Translations under genes and position numbers: made by a program
Notes under the pieces: model-generated
Databases searched by the model: none
What the model was told of the DNA's origin: nothing
Seen by the model: the letters and a program-made list of their open reading frames with translations, nothing else
In this document: positions 8,855 through 17,591 of the stretch, one piece after another
How the letters are laid out: the number at the start of each line of letters is the position of its first letter
Numbering within the stretch: the stretch's first letter is position 1
Assembly (NCBI RefSeq): GCF_000688415.1
Contig: NZ_JIAH01000013.1
Span: 1 to 64,000 of the forward strand
DNA length: 64,000 nt
Reading direction: 5' to 3'
Source of the DNA: Corynebacterium pseudodiphtheriticum DSM 44287
GTDB lineage: Bacteria > Actinomycetota > Actinomycetes > Mycobacteriales > Mycobacteriaceae

Positions 8855-10321
8855 TTAACGGACTTCTGTTTGCTCAATCGAAGTACGGATGTAGTCCTTA
8901 GCCTTCTCGGCATCGTTCGCTAAATCAACAACCTTCCGGCCACCATCCATAATGCCAGCGAAACGCTGTGGCATCGGCGGCGTAGTACCGAGAGCTTCTT
9001 CAATAGTTTCGGCGAATTTCACCGGAAGCGCAGTTTCTAAACACACCACGGGGCTGGTGATCTCGTGTTCGGCCACGGCGTCCCACGCGACCTTGATGCC
9101 GTCGGCAGTGTGCGGATCGACGACAATGTTGTGGTTCTGCTGTACCTGTGCAATCGTCGCCAAGCGATCCGAGTGCAGCGACCGTCCGGACACAAAACCA
9201 AATTCTTCACGCGCGCGAGCGAGCAGATCGTCGGACAGTGCAAAACCTCCATCCTTAATGCGCTGGCCAAACAACTCTGCCACCTGGGCGGCATCACGAT
9301 CCAACAGGTCCGCAATGAAGCGCTCGAAGTTTGAGGCCCGGGAAATATCCATCGACGGCGAGGAAGTCTCGTGCGTATCCGCGGCAGAGCGAGGCCGATA
9401 CTGACCTGTACGGAAGAACTCATCAAGCACGTCGTTTTCATTCGTGGCGACGATCAGCCGGTCGATCGGCAGCCCCATCTGCCGGGCGATGTGCCCTGCG
9501 CAAATATCACCAAAGTTGCCCGTCGGCACGCTAAACGACACTTTCTGTGCGTAATCACCGGTTGCTTCAGTGACTTTAATCCAGCAAGAGACGTAATAAA
9601 CGATCTGCGCTAATAACCGCGCCCAGTTGATGGAATTAACCGCGCCGATGCGGTATTCGCGTTTGAAAGCCTCATCCGCGCTAACGGCTTTGACCACGTC
9701 CTGGCAATCGTCAAAAACTCCATCCAGCGCAATATTGAAAATATTCTCATCATCCAGCCCGAACATCTGGGCCTGCTGGAACGGGCTCATCCGGCCTTTC
9801 GGGGTCAACATGAATACACGGATGCCTTGACGTCCACGCATAGCGTATTCCGCCGAGGATCCAGTATCGCCCGAGGTCGCCCCCAGAATATTCAGCGTGG
9901 TTTCGCGCCTCGCTAGCTCATACTCAAACAACTCTCCAAGCAGCTGCATAGCCATGTCTTTAAACGCCGCGGTTGGGCCTTCAGACAAATGGCCGATATA
10001 AAACTGCTCATCTAGTTTGGTCACCGGCACAATTTCTTCGTGCGCAAACTTTTCTGTGTTGTAGGCCCGGCGCGCCATGGCTTCGAGTTCGGCGGCAGGA
10101 ATGTCGTCGACGAATAACTGCAAAATTTCTGCTGCAAGCCCTGCGTATCCACTACTGCGGGAAACTTCCCGCAGATTCGCTAAGGTTTCTGCATCCAGCT
10201 GAGGGTACTGCGTAGGTAAGTAAAGCCCGCCGTCGGCTGCGAGGCCACCGAGCAAAATATCGGTAAATTGAGCGGGTTGTGCCTGGGGGTCACGAGTTGA
10301 AATATAATCCACGAGTTTCAT
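8855..10321 (-). CDS. thrC: Threonine synthase
   Basis: ThrC converts O-phosphohomoserine to threonine with pyridoxal phosphate. The 488-residue protein has the N-terminal MKLVDYISTRDPQAQPAQFT and LLGGLAADGGLYLP typical of the long bacterial form. The PLP lysine lies in SEGPTAAFKDMAMQ, and NILGATSGDTGSSAEYAM is the phosphate-binding region. Its start codon is only 17 bases from the divergent MFS start, so its promoter must overlap the neighbour's 5' region. The S1 protease gene follows 30 bases after the stop and may be read through. Confidence 0.96.
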   Translation of the reverse strand: MKLVDYISTRDPQAQPAQFTDILLGGLAADGGLYLPTQYPQLDAETLANLREVSRSSGYAGLAAEILQLFVDDIPAAELEAMARRAYNTEKFAHEEIVPVTKLDEQFYIGHLSEGPTAAFKDMAMQLLGELFEYELARRETTLNILGATSGDTGSSAEYAMRGRQGIRVFMLTPKGRMSPFQQAQMFGLDDENIFNIALDGVFDDCQDVVKAVSADEAFKREYRIGAVNSINWARLLAQIVYYVSCWIKVTEATGDYAQKVSFSVPTGNFGDICAGHIARQMGLPIDRLIVATNENDVLDEFFRTGQYRPRSAADTHETSSPSMDISRASNFERFIADLLDRDAAQVAELFGQRIKDGGFALSDDLLARAREEFGFVSGRSLHSDRLATIAQVQQNHNIVVDPHTADGIKVAWDAVAEHEITSPVVCLETALPVKFAETIEEALGTTPPMPQRFAGIMDGGRKVVDLANDAEKAKDYIRTSIEQTEVR

Positions 10322-10338
10322 CTTAGCGTCTACCTACA

Positions 10339-11829
10339 ATGACTTGTATGGAAAATCACGCTTCACCGGCTTCTCATTCAGGAGCTTCACGCTCGGGGTC
10401 TTCTCGCCCGGAAGCTAGCCGCCCTCAAGCCTCCGCCACAGAAGCTGTCCCACCTGGTTCTGCCTTAAGCGGTACCTCCCGCGCCGAGATATCCCGGACT
10501 GGTGGCTCGGCACCGCACCCCCGCGAGGTAGTCACTGGCCGGGCATTGGTGGTCTGGGTAGCTGGCGTGGCGTGTTACATAGTCGCGATCACAGGTCGCA
10601 CCTCCTTTGGCGTAGCCGGTGTAGAAGCCATTGCGCGTTTCGATGTGGATGCCTCACGCATCGCGGTTTTCGCGGCAGTGCAATTAGGTGTGTACGCCTT
10701 AGCGCAAATTCCCACTGGGCTGGGTATCGATAGGTTTGGCCCGCGTGCGATGGTTATGTTTGGTGCGGTAGTCATGGGGTTGGGGCAGTTTCTGTTGGCC
10801 TTGACGACGTCCTACCCGCTGGCGATTGTTGCTCGCGTATTGATCGGCGCCGGTGATGCCTCGGCGTTTTTGGCTGTCATGCGGTTGCTTCCCTATTGGT
10901 TCCCTTTGCGCAAGACGCCGTTGTTTACGCAGTTGACCGGCGCGATTGGGCAGACAGGCCAGTTTATTTCCGCTGTGCCATTTTTGGCTTTGCTCGGTAG
11001 CGCTGGTTGGACGGGCGCTTTTGTGACCTTGGGTGCGACCAGCATTTTGCTCGCTGGCTTGGCGGGCTTGGCCATTAAAGATCTTCCCGACGTTGATCGG
11101 CGCGCAGCGGATGTGCCGGAATCCGGTACGGCTGCTAGCGGACGCGATTCGTTGCGCACCCGCATGCGTACGCTGCTTCGCACACCAGTTGCCTGGCAGG
11201 GTTTTTTCATGCACTATTCCTGCCTAATGTTTCAGCTGGTGTTTTTGATGATGTGGGGTTTCCCATTGATGACACTCGGAATGGGGCTCAGCGCACAACA
11301 GGCCGGTGCGGTCTTGGCAATTAACACCGTCGTCACCGTGTTTTCTGGGCCGTTGCATGGCATCTTCTCTGCCCGTATCGGCGCTGCCAGGCACTGGGCA
11401 GTTGTGGGTTTTTCTGTCACGATCGTGCTCACCTGGGTGGTGTTTTTCGCCAGCGCTACGCCGCGGGGGCTAGCCGCCATCGTGGTGGTTAACGTGATTG
11501 TGGCTTTGTGCGCGTCTTCAGCTAATTATGGTTTCGATAACGTGCGCGAGGGAGTATCCCGCGAAGTTGTGGCTACTGCTACTGGTTTAGCGAATATGGG
11601 TGGTTTCCTGGCCGGAATGGCGGCATCGCAGGGGATCGGCGTTGTTTTGGATATTTCTTCTGCTGGTGGTGAATACACCTGGGGTGATTTTCAGGTTGCG
11701 GCCTTAGCCGCTGGTGTGGTGTGGGCCGTCGGCGTTATTGGGTTGTTGGTTGCTTCGGCATGGCGGAAGTATCCGGGGCCTGCGCATCGGATTCTGCCCC
11801 ACCGATTACGTGCTCTGCGATCGCACTAG
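10339..11829 (+). CDS. MFS transporter with Ser/Ala/Pro-rich N-terminus
   Basis: The 496-residue reading has about 60 N-terminal residues rich in Ser, Ala and Pro before the first helix (ALVVWVAGVACYIVAITGRT), then a 12-helix MFS body. The motif-A region is TGLGIDRFGPRAMVMFG, and RVLIGAGDASAFLAVMRLLP resembles the helix-5 pattern of the nitrate/drug-type branch. ATG 10339 and ATG 10348 are both possible; neither has a ribosome site, and the odd N-terminus could mean a later start. It diverges from thrC. The last 95 bases overlap, antisense, the gene on the other strand. Confidence 0.82.
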   Translation: MTCMENHASPASHSGASRSGSSRPEASRPQASATEAVPPGSALSGTSRAEISRTGGSAPHPREVVTGRALVVWVAGVACYIVAITGRTSFGVAGVEAIARFDVDASRIAVFAAVQLGVYALAQIPTGLGIDRFGPRAMVMFGAVVMGLGQFLLALTTSYPLAIVARVLIGAGDASAFLAVMRLLPYWFPLRKTPLFTQLTGAIGQTGQFISAVPFLALLGSAGWTGAFVTLGATSILLAGLAGLAIKDLPDVDRRAADVPESGTAASGRDSLRTRMRTLLRTPVAWQGFFMHYSCLMFQLVFLMMWGFPLMTLGMGLSAQQAGAVLAINTVVTVFSGPLHGIFSARIGAARHWAVVGFSVTIVLTWVVFFASATPRGLAAIVVVNVIVALCASSANYGFDNVREGVSREVVATATGLANMGGFLAGMAASQGIGVVLDISSAGGEYTWGDFQVAALAAGVVWAVGVIGLLVASAWRKYPGPAHRILPHRLRALRSH

Positions 11830-12304
11830 TGGGCGCATCGATCAAACCCAGGTCAAAGGTATAAAGCACTCGGTCTCGGTCCACATAGGAAATTTCGCTG
11901 CGCTCTACCGCTTGGTTCAGAATATTTTCGAGAACGATTCGCATGGCAGCACGGTTTTCGTTGTGCACGGTGATGGTGATGTCCGGCCGGTCAGAAGACG
12001 TGGCAAGTTCCATGGGCAGCCCCAATGCAGAGGCAAGCTCAGAAAGCCGGTTGGTATAGATTTCTGCCGATATTTCCCCGTTCGGGGTGGCCGCGAAACT
12101 GCTGCCAGCAGTTGCATCATCGTCGAACGGGTGTGGCTGATCAGTTAGCATCGCACCGACGGTACGCCCGCTGCGTTGCTCGTCGTTGTGTAAAGCGAAT
12201 TGCCATGCAAAGACGCCAGCGACGACGGTCACTAGACCGATTACACCCCAGACCCAACGTGTGCTTGTTTTGGGCTTCTGTGTAGGTGCTTGTTGTTGTG
12301 GCAT
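11735..12304 (-). CDS. Hypothetical single-pass membrane protein
   Basis: This 189-residue protein has one N-terminal membrane helix (WVWGVIGLVTVVAGVFAWQF, about residues 17-36) after a short polar tail, so most of it is probably outside. A central section (PDITITVHNENRAAMRIVLE, then NILNQ and a VLYTF strand) resembles in pattern the short STN/secretin N-domain; that is a weak resemblance only. AAGGAAG nine bases before the ATG supports the start. Its last 95 bases overlap the 3' end of the convergent MFS gene. I do not recognise the family. Confidence 0.7.
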   Translation of the reverse strand: MPQQQAPTQKPKTSTRWVWGVIGLVTVVAGVFAWQFALHNDEQRSGRTVGAMLTDQPHPFDDDATAGSSFAATPNGEISAEIYTNRLSELASALGLPMELATSSDRPDITITVHNENRAAMRIVLENILNQAVERSEISYVDRDRVLYTFDLGLIDAPTSAIAEHVIGGAESDAQAPDTSAMPKQPTTQ

Positions 12305-12425
12305 TTGGGTAATCTTCCTTGATGCATTTTCACCAATAACGATTCGACATCGTTTAGTCTAACCAGGTTATGTGACCGCAACAGTAGATATTCCTGTCAG
12401 TTTGCTAGGTATATCACATTATTTA

Positions 12426-12462
12426 GCCACCGGAAACAGCTATCTCCAGCTGCACTGGTGGC
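12426..12462 (-). terminator. Hairpin downstream of glnE
   Basis: On the minus strand GCCACC pairs with GGTGGC and the inner CAGCT with AGCTG, making an imperfect stem 50 bases after the glnE stop. No strong T run follows, so terminator function is uncertain. The rest of 12305-12513 shows nothing else I can call. Confidence 0.35.
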
Positions 12463-12513
12463 AGCACCTAGTTAGAGGTTTGCTGGGATGCAGTTTTTTG
12501 ATAGACGCAGGGC

Positions 12514-15500
12514 CTATTCGTATTCATAAGAGTCTGGTTCACCCCAGAAAACTTGGTCAACGACCCGGCGCGCGTGTCTGGTTGCCTTCAGATAAGCCTC
12601 GAGGAATTCTTGGTTTTCTTCCGGCGCCCACCCGGCAACACCAGCAACTTGGGCCAGGTGGTTGCCGGGTTGTGGCAATTGGTCGACGCGTTTGCCACGC
12701 ACCAACACCAGCGCGTTGCGGGCATTCGTAGCCATCAACCATGCTTCCCGTAGTTGTGTGACTTCCTTAGCGCTTAAGATTGCGCAATCGCGCAAAGCAT
12801 CGAGTGCGTCTAACGTTGAGGGGGTGCGTAGTTCGTGGTGTTCTGAGCCGTGCATCATGATCAGTAATTGCACAGTCCATTCCACGTCCGTTAATCCACC
12901 TCGGCCGAGCTTGGTGTGAGTATTACGGTCGGCTCCGCGCGGCAGGCGTTCATTATCCACGCGAGCTTTGATTCGGCGAATCTCGCGAATTGTGGCATCA
13001 GAAATTCCGCTTGCCGGGTAGCGGAAATCGTTAATCATCTCGATAAAATCCGCCCCGACTTCGGGGTCTCCAGCCACCACATTTGCTCGTAGCAGGGCTT
13101 GGATTTCCCAGGCTTCACCCCACTGCGAATAATAGCGTCGGTACGAAGAAATGCTGCGCACCACCGCCCCGCTGCGACCTTCTGGGCGCAGCCCAAGGTC
13201 TACCTCCAACGGTGGATCCCCGGAGGGTTTCGCCAGCCGAGCACGCAGCTTGTCGACGATTTTTTTCGCCCAGGCCATCGCCTCGGTCTCATCCTCGCCT
13301 TCGGCTGGCTCGGCCACCATGAGGACATCTGCGTCTGAGCCAAAACCAAGTTCTTGGCCTCCCAACCGGCCCATGCCGATCACTGCAATGCGCGCAGGTG
13401 GTTCTTCTCGGTCCATCTCACGCAGGCTGGCGCGGACTTCCGCGCGGATTGCTGCTTCTAGTACCGCGTCCCAAATCAAGGAAAGTTCCCGGCACACGCG
13501 TTCTACCGGCATGAATCCAAGCTGATCTGCTGCAGCAATACGCGCTAGCTCAACACGCCTTAAGGATCGCGCCACCGCGACCGCCTTGTCTGGGTCCGCG
13601 TGGCGTTTCGACGAGTTTACTAGCGATTTCGACACCTGCTGTGGGTTAGTGTCTAAGAACTTCGGTCCGTTCGCACCGTCGGAAAGCAGCTTCACGGTAT
13701 CCGGCGAATTGATAATGAGTTCTGCCGTGTATGGCGAATTTCCGAGGATCGACATCAAGCGCTTGCCGACGATTCCTTCATCGCGCAACATGCGCAAAAA
13801 CCAAGCCCTATCGAATGCCGCATCCGATAGTTTGCGGTAGTTCAACAACCCGGCATCAGGATCGGCGGTTTCTCCGAGCCACTCCATCAGCCCAGGCAGT
13901 AAAATCGACTGGATGCGGGCTTTTCGGGAGCTACCTGATGCCAGCTTGGTGAGGTGGTCAAATGCGCGCCCTGGGTGTCGGTAACCGAGGGCAGAAAGTT
14001 GCAGCTTCGCCGCTGCCGGGGACAGCCGCAGTTCTTCGGCGGACATGGAGGCGACGGCATCCAGCAGCGGCCGGTAAAACAGGCGCGAATGCAGTTCGGA
14101 AATGCGCAGGCGGACTTTGCGCAGATGGTTCACCATTAAGTCATAGGATGATTTCGCACCGTGGGCATCGAAGCCGGCCGCGCGTGCCAGCCAACGCAAA
14201 GCCTCTGTGTCGTCATCGGCAGGCATCGTGTGCGTGCGACGAAAGCGCTGTAATTGCAGGCGATGTTCCAGCAGCCGCAAAAATTCGTAGGCCTCGATGA
14301 GTTGCCAGGAATCTTCGCGCCCAATATAGCCGGCGTTTTTCAGAGCATCTAAAGCTTCCACTGTGGATAAAACCCGCAAACGCTCGTCAGAGCGTCCGTG
14401 CACCAGCTGCAGAAGTTGCACCGCAAATTCCACGTCGCGCATGCCGCCGGTACCAAGTTTCAGCTCACGGTTGCGCATGTCTTTCGGCACGTTGGCTAGG
14501 ACCCGACGACGCATTGCTTGCACGTCTTCGACGAAAGAATCACGCTCCGAGGCAGTCCAGACCATCGGCCGGATGGCGTCCTCGTAGCGACGCCCCAGTG
14601 GTAGGTACCCCGTTTGTGCACGGGCTTTCAGCAATGCTTGAAATTCCCAGGTTTCTGCCCAGCGGCGATAATAAGAAATATGTGAATCTAAAGTGCGTAC
14701 GAGCGCGCCTGATTTGCCCTCCGGGCGCAAGTTGGGGTCGACTTCGAAAAACGCGGCTGAGCCAATGCGGTTAAATTCTGCCGCCAGCCGGGTGGCTTTA
14801 TTGCTCGCAGGCTCGGCGACGAAGATGACGTCGACATCTGAGATGTAATTCAGCTCCTGCGCACCGCACTTCCCCATCGCGATCACAGCCAAGCGGGCGT
14901 CCACGGGTGTAGCCTTTTTTGCGGTGGTTTTCCTTGCCCCTGGCCCTGCCCCGGCCGCTGTCCGGGCCGCCGTCTGCGTCGTCTCCGTCGTCGAATGGCT
15001 TCCGGATGTTTTGTCATCTGCATTTTCCGTTGGGTCCGTGGGGTACGGCCCGTAGACTTCCGCGACTGCAACCGCAAGTGCAGCAGTCAAAGCCGCATCC
15101 GCCAAACGCGACAGCGCACCGGTAACCGTGCTAAATAACAGTTTTGGTTGCGGCTCAGATTGCCCTTTGCGGGCGAAATAACTGCCAGCGAGATCATGCG
15201 CGGCGATCCGAAGCATCAGCGTTCGATAAGCATCGCGTAGCGCAGAAACCGCCTCACTGCCAGTCACCGACGCCCGGTAAGTTCCTGGCGTCGTGAGATC
15301 TTTACTGGCCGGGTCGTCTTCCACTGATTCAAGCTCAGCAAAATCTGCGACGTGCGCGCCCACCGATCCCAACATCTGCTGGAACATTTCGTGTTCTTCC
15401 GGCAATGGTTTCGTCAACTCTTGCCAAGTCTCCGGGTGTGCGGCAAGGTGATCGCCTAACAAAGTGGATCCACCTAGCAAGGCGAAAAACCGCACGCGCA

Positions 15501-15735
15501 ATGCTTCATCTTCGCACAGGCGTGCGGTCAGTTCGGCGCCATCGTCGGCAAGGTTGCCTGCCATGCGCATGAGTGTATTCAGCGCAAGGTCTTGGTCGGA
15601 CGCTGCAGCCAAACACCATAAAAGCGTGGTGTGGTCGGGATCGTTCCACCCCAGCCATGCAATATCTTCGCTAGCTTTCGGGCTGGAAAGACCCAGTGTG
15701 GCAATCGAGGGAATAGATGGGCGGTTCGAAGTCAC
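12514..15735 (-). CDS. glnE: Glutamine synthetase adenylyltransferase/adenylyl-removing enzyme
   Basis: GlnE adenylylates and deadenylylates glutamine synthetase according to nitrogen status. At 1073 residues it is full length. The two nucleotidyltransferase half-domains are visible: NYISDVDVIFVAE about residue 295 with GTGGMRDVEFAVQ about 420, and GFGSDADVLMVAE about 805 with GRGGLTDVEWTVQ about 950. A Lys/Ala/Thr-rich insert (about residues 245-275) interrupts the first half. Translation starts at GTG 15735, 22 bases after the glnA2 stop, so the pair is an operon as in other corynebacteria. Its neighbour lacks the target tyrosine motif, so the substrate is presumably a GlnA encoded elsewhere. 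Confidence 0.95.
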   Translation of the reverse strand: MTSNRPSIPSIATLGLSSPKASEDIAWLGWNDPDHTTLLWCLAAASDQDLALNTLMRMAGNLADDGAELTARLCEDEALRVRFFALLGGSTLLGDHLAAHPETWQELTKPLPEEHEMFQQMLGSVGAHVADFAELESVEDDPASKDLTTPGTYRASVTGSEAVSALRDAYRTLMLRIAAHDLAGSYFARKGQSEPQPKLLFSTVTGALSRLADAALTAALAVAVAEVYGPYPTDPTENADDKTSGSHSTTETTQTAARTAAGAGPGARKTTAKKATPVDARLAVIAMGKCGAQELNYISDVDVIFVAEPASNKATRLAAEFNRIGSAAFFEVDPNLRPEGKSGALVRTLDSHISYYRRWAETWEFQALLKARAQTGYLPLGRRYEDAIRPMVWTASERDSFVEDVQAMRRRVLANVPKDMRNRELKLGTGGMRDVEFAVQLLQLVHGRSDERLRVLSTVEALDALKNAGYIGREDSWQLIEAYEFLRLLEHRLQLQRFRRTHTMPADDDTEALRWLARAAGFDAHGAKSSYDLMVNHLRKVRLRISELHSRLFYRPLLDAVASMSAEELRLSPAAAKLQLSALGYRHPGRAFDHLTKLASGSSRKARIQSILLPGLMEWLGETADPDAGLLNYRKLSDAAFDRAWFLRMLRDEGIVGKRLMSILGNSPYTAELIINSPDTVKLLSDGANGPKFLDTNPQQVSKSLVNSSKRHADPDKAVAVARSLRRVELARIAAADQLGFMPVERVCRELSLIWDAVLEAAIRAEVRASLREMDREEPPARIAVIGMGRLGGQELGFGSDADVLMVAEPAEGEDETEAMAWAKKIVDKLRARLAKPSGDPPLEVDLGLRPEGRSGAVVRSISSYRRYYSQWGEAWEIQALLRANVVAGDPEVGADFIEMINDFRYPASGISDATIREIRRIKARVDNERLPRGADRNTHTKLGRGGLTDVEWTVQLLIMMHGSEHHELRTPSTLDALDALRDCAILSAKEVTQLREAWLMATNARNALVLVRGKRVDQLPQPGNHLAQVAGVAGWAPEENQEFLEAYLKATRHARRVVDQVFWGEPDSYEYE

Positions 15736-15757
15736 AGTATCGCTCAGATCTTCGGGG

Positions 15758-17095
15758 TTAAATGTTGAGGTTGTTGTGGAGCTCGAAAGGAGTGATGTGT
15801 TCCTGATACGCGCGGAATTCTTGCCATTTGGACCGCAAGAAGAATTCGAAGACGTTCTCGCCTAACACTTCTGCCATGAAATCAGACTTTTCGAGTTTGC
15901 GCAGAGCATGGTCCAAAGAATTCGGCAAATCAATATAGCCCATCGCCCGGCGTTCGCGGCGCGTGAGCTCTTGCACGTTATCTTCGGCTGGGTCTCCCAG
16001 CTCATAGCCTTCCCTGATGCCGCGCAACCCAGCAGCCAGCAACACTGAATAGGCCAAATAAGGGTTTGCCGAAGAATCCAGGCTGCGGATCTCTACCCGA
16101 CGTGACTCCGGCTTGTTCAACCGGTACGTGGGCACGCGCACCATTGCAGAACGGTTAGACACACCCCAGGTTGCTGCGCCAGGGGCTTCTTTGCCGAGCA
16201 TCAGCCGCTTATAGGAATTCACCCATTGGTTAGTCACCGCGGTGAGCTCTGGTGCGTGGTGCAAAATACCCGCGATGAACTGCTTGGCCGTCGTCGACAA
16301 GCAGAATTCATCATCGGGATCATGGAAAGCGTTGCTATCGCCTTCAAACAAGGACATGTGGGTATGCATGCCCGAGCCGGTCCAGTCTTTGTGCGGTTTG
16401 GGCATAAACGTCGCTCGTGCGCCCTGCTGTTGGGCTACCTTTTTGATCAGATAACGGAAGGTCATGATGTTATCCGACATGGTCAGCGCGTCGGTGTGGC
16501 GTAGGTCGATTTCTTGCTGCCCCGGGCTGGTTTCGTGGTGCGAAAATTCGGTAACGATGCCAAGGTTTTCCAGCATCTGAATAGCAGTGCGCCGGAATTC
16601 TGGTGCCAGGTTCATCGTCGACTGGTCGAAATAACCACCGTTGTCGGTCGGCTGCAGATCAGCTGGATCGTCGGTCTGTTGCAGCAGATAAAACTCAATC
16701 TCCGGGCCTACCATGCAGGTAAAACCGTCATCCGCGGCCTCCTGCACTTGGCGACGCAAAATATAGCGCGGATCCACCAGCGACGGGCTGCCATCGGGCT
16801 GGACGATATCGCAGAACATGCGCGCTGTCAGCAACGATTCATTTTCGCTTTCCGAAGACATGATCTTGAACGTCGAAGGATCAGGCATCGCAATAGTGTC
16901 GGATTCGGCCACACGCGAAAACCCTTCCACGGAGGAACCATCGAAGCCGACGCCCTCCTCAAACGCATTTTCCAGCTCGGCCGGTGACATATCCACGGAT
17001 TTCAGTGCGCCGGTGATATCGGTAAACCACAGGCGGATAAAACGAACATCGCGTTCTTCAACCGTGCGCAAGACGTAATCGTGTTGGCTGTTCAT
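15758..17095 (-). CDS. glnA2: Glutamine synthetase, GlnA2 type
   Basis: This 445-residue type I glutamine synthetase has the usual motifs: VGFDGSSVEGF, VGPEIEFYLL, GSGMHTHMSLF and NRSAMVRVP. The stretch where adenylylatable enzymes carry NLYDLPP reads AEDNVQELTRRERRAMG, without the tyrosine, and the length fits the shorter alpha-type enzymes. It is therefore probably not regulated by GlnE although glnE is the next gene. I chose start MNSQHDYVLRTVEE (17095) rather than an upstream in-frame codon because a TAGACT box ends seven bases before it. In C. glutamicum glnA2 is not the main GS. Confidence 0.93.
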   Translation of the reverse strand: MNSQHDYVLRTVEERDVRFIRLWFTDITGALKSVDMSPAELENAFEEGVGFDGSSVEGFSRVAESDTIAMPDPSTFKIMSSESENESLLTARMFCDIVQPDGSPSLVDPRYILRRQVQEAADDGFTCMVGPEIEFYLLQQTDDPADLQPTDNGGYFDQSTMNLAPEFRRTAIQMLENLGIVTEFSHHETSPGQQEIDLRHTDALTMSDNIMTFRYLIKKVAQQQGARATFMPKPHKDWTGSGMHTHMSLFEGDSNAFHDPDDEFCLSTTAKQFIAGILHHAPELTAVTNQWVNSYKRLMLGKEAPGAATWGVSNRSAMVRVPTYRLNKPESRRVEIRSLDSSANPYLAYSVLLAAGLRGIREGYELGDPAEDNVQELTRRERRAMGYIDLPNSLDHALRKLEKSDFMAEVLGENVFEFFLRSKWQEFRAYQEHITPFELHNNLNI

Positions 17096-17102
17096 GAGTC
17101 CT

Positions 17103-17108
17103 AGTCTA
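17103..17108 (-). promoter_or_regulatory. Candidate -10 box for the glnA2-glnE operon
   Basis: The minus strand reads TAGACT, seven bases, ATG 17095: a leaderless-type promoter for the operon. Confidence 0.4.
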
Positions 17109-17153
17109 GGCAACCGCGGTCACATTGGGCGGGGCGAAAGTCTCTTCTGAGAA

Positions 17154-17366
17154 TTATTTCTCCCAAGCTGCAGGCTGGCCCCAGTCGTCATCGTCTTCTT
17201 CTGCCTCATCAGCAGCGTCGTTTCGCCTCCGCGCAATCTCGAACGCATTTTCGGCCAATTCTTTACTGTCATACGGGCCCATGCGATCATTCCACCCAGC
17301 GACTTTACCTTCGGTCACCTCCCCAGTAGAGGGGTTGAAAAACCATTGTTCATCTGCGTGTGCCAT
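17154..17366 (-). CDS. Small SPOR-like conserved protein
   Basis: This 70-residue acidic protein reads EQWFFNPSTGEVTEGKVAGW followed by NDRMGPYDSKELAENAFEIA, the WYY/NP-x-TG-V and GPY-x-s-xx-A pattern of small SPOR-like actinobacterial proteins. The C-terminus is an Asp/Glu run. GAAGGAG about 13 bases upstream is a plausible ribosome site. Found upstream of glnA2 on the same strand, it probably has its own promoter. Molecular role unknown. Confidence 0.75.
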   Translation of the reverse strand: MAHADEQWFFNPSTGEVTEGKVAGWNDRMGPYDSKELAENAFEIARRRNDAADEAEEDDDDWGQPAAWEK

Positions 17367-17591
17367 GTTTTAGTGCTGCTCCTTCATTCGAGTTCCCGGC
17401 CATTAGCTTTGCTGCGTAGACAAAAGCCAGAACCATGCCTATTCAGTATAAATCTGACTACCCACCGACACAGCTAAACAGGTAAAATCGCCCGAGATTG
17501 CCGAAAACGGATGTGCCCATATCCATATTCTCGATCGGTATTTTCGATTTTCGGTTCGCTATTCCCGATTTCCAAGGAGTTTTCTTCCCCC

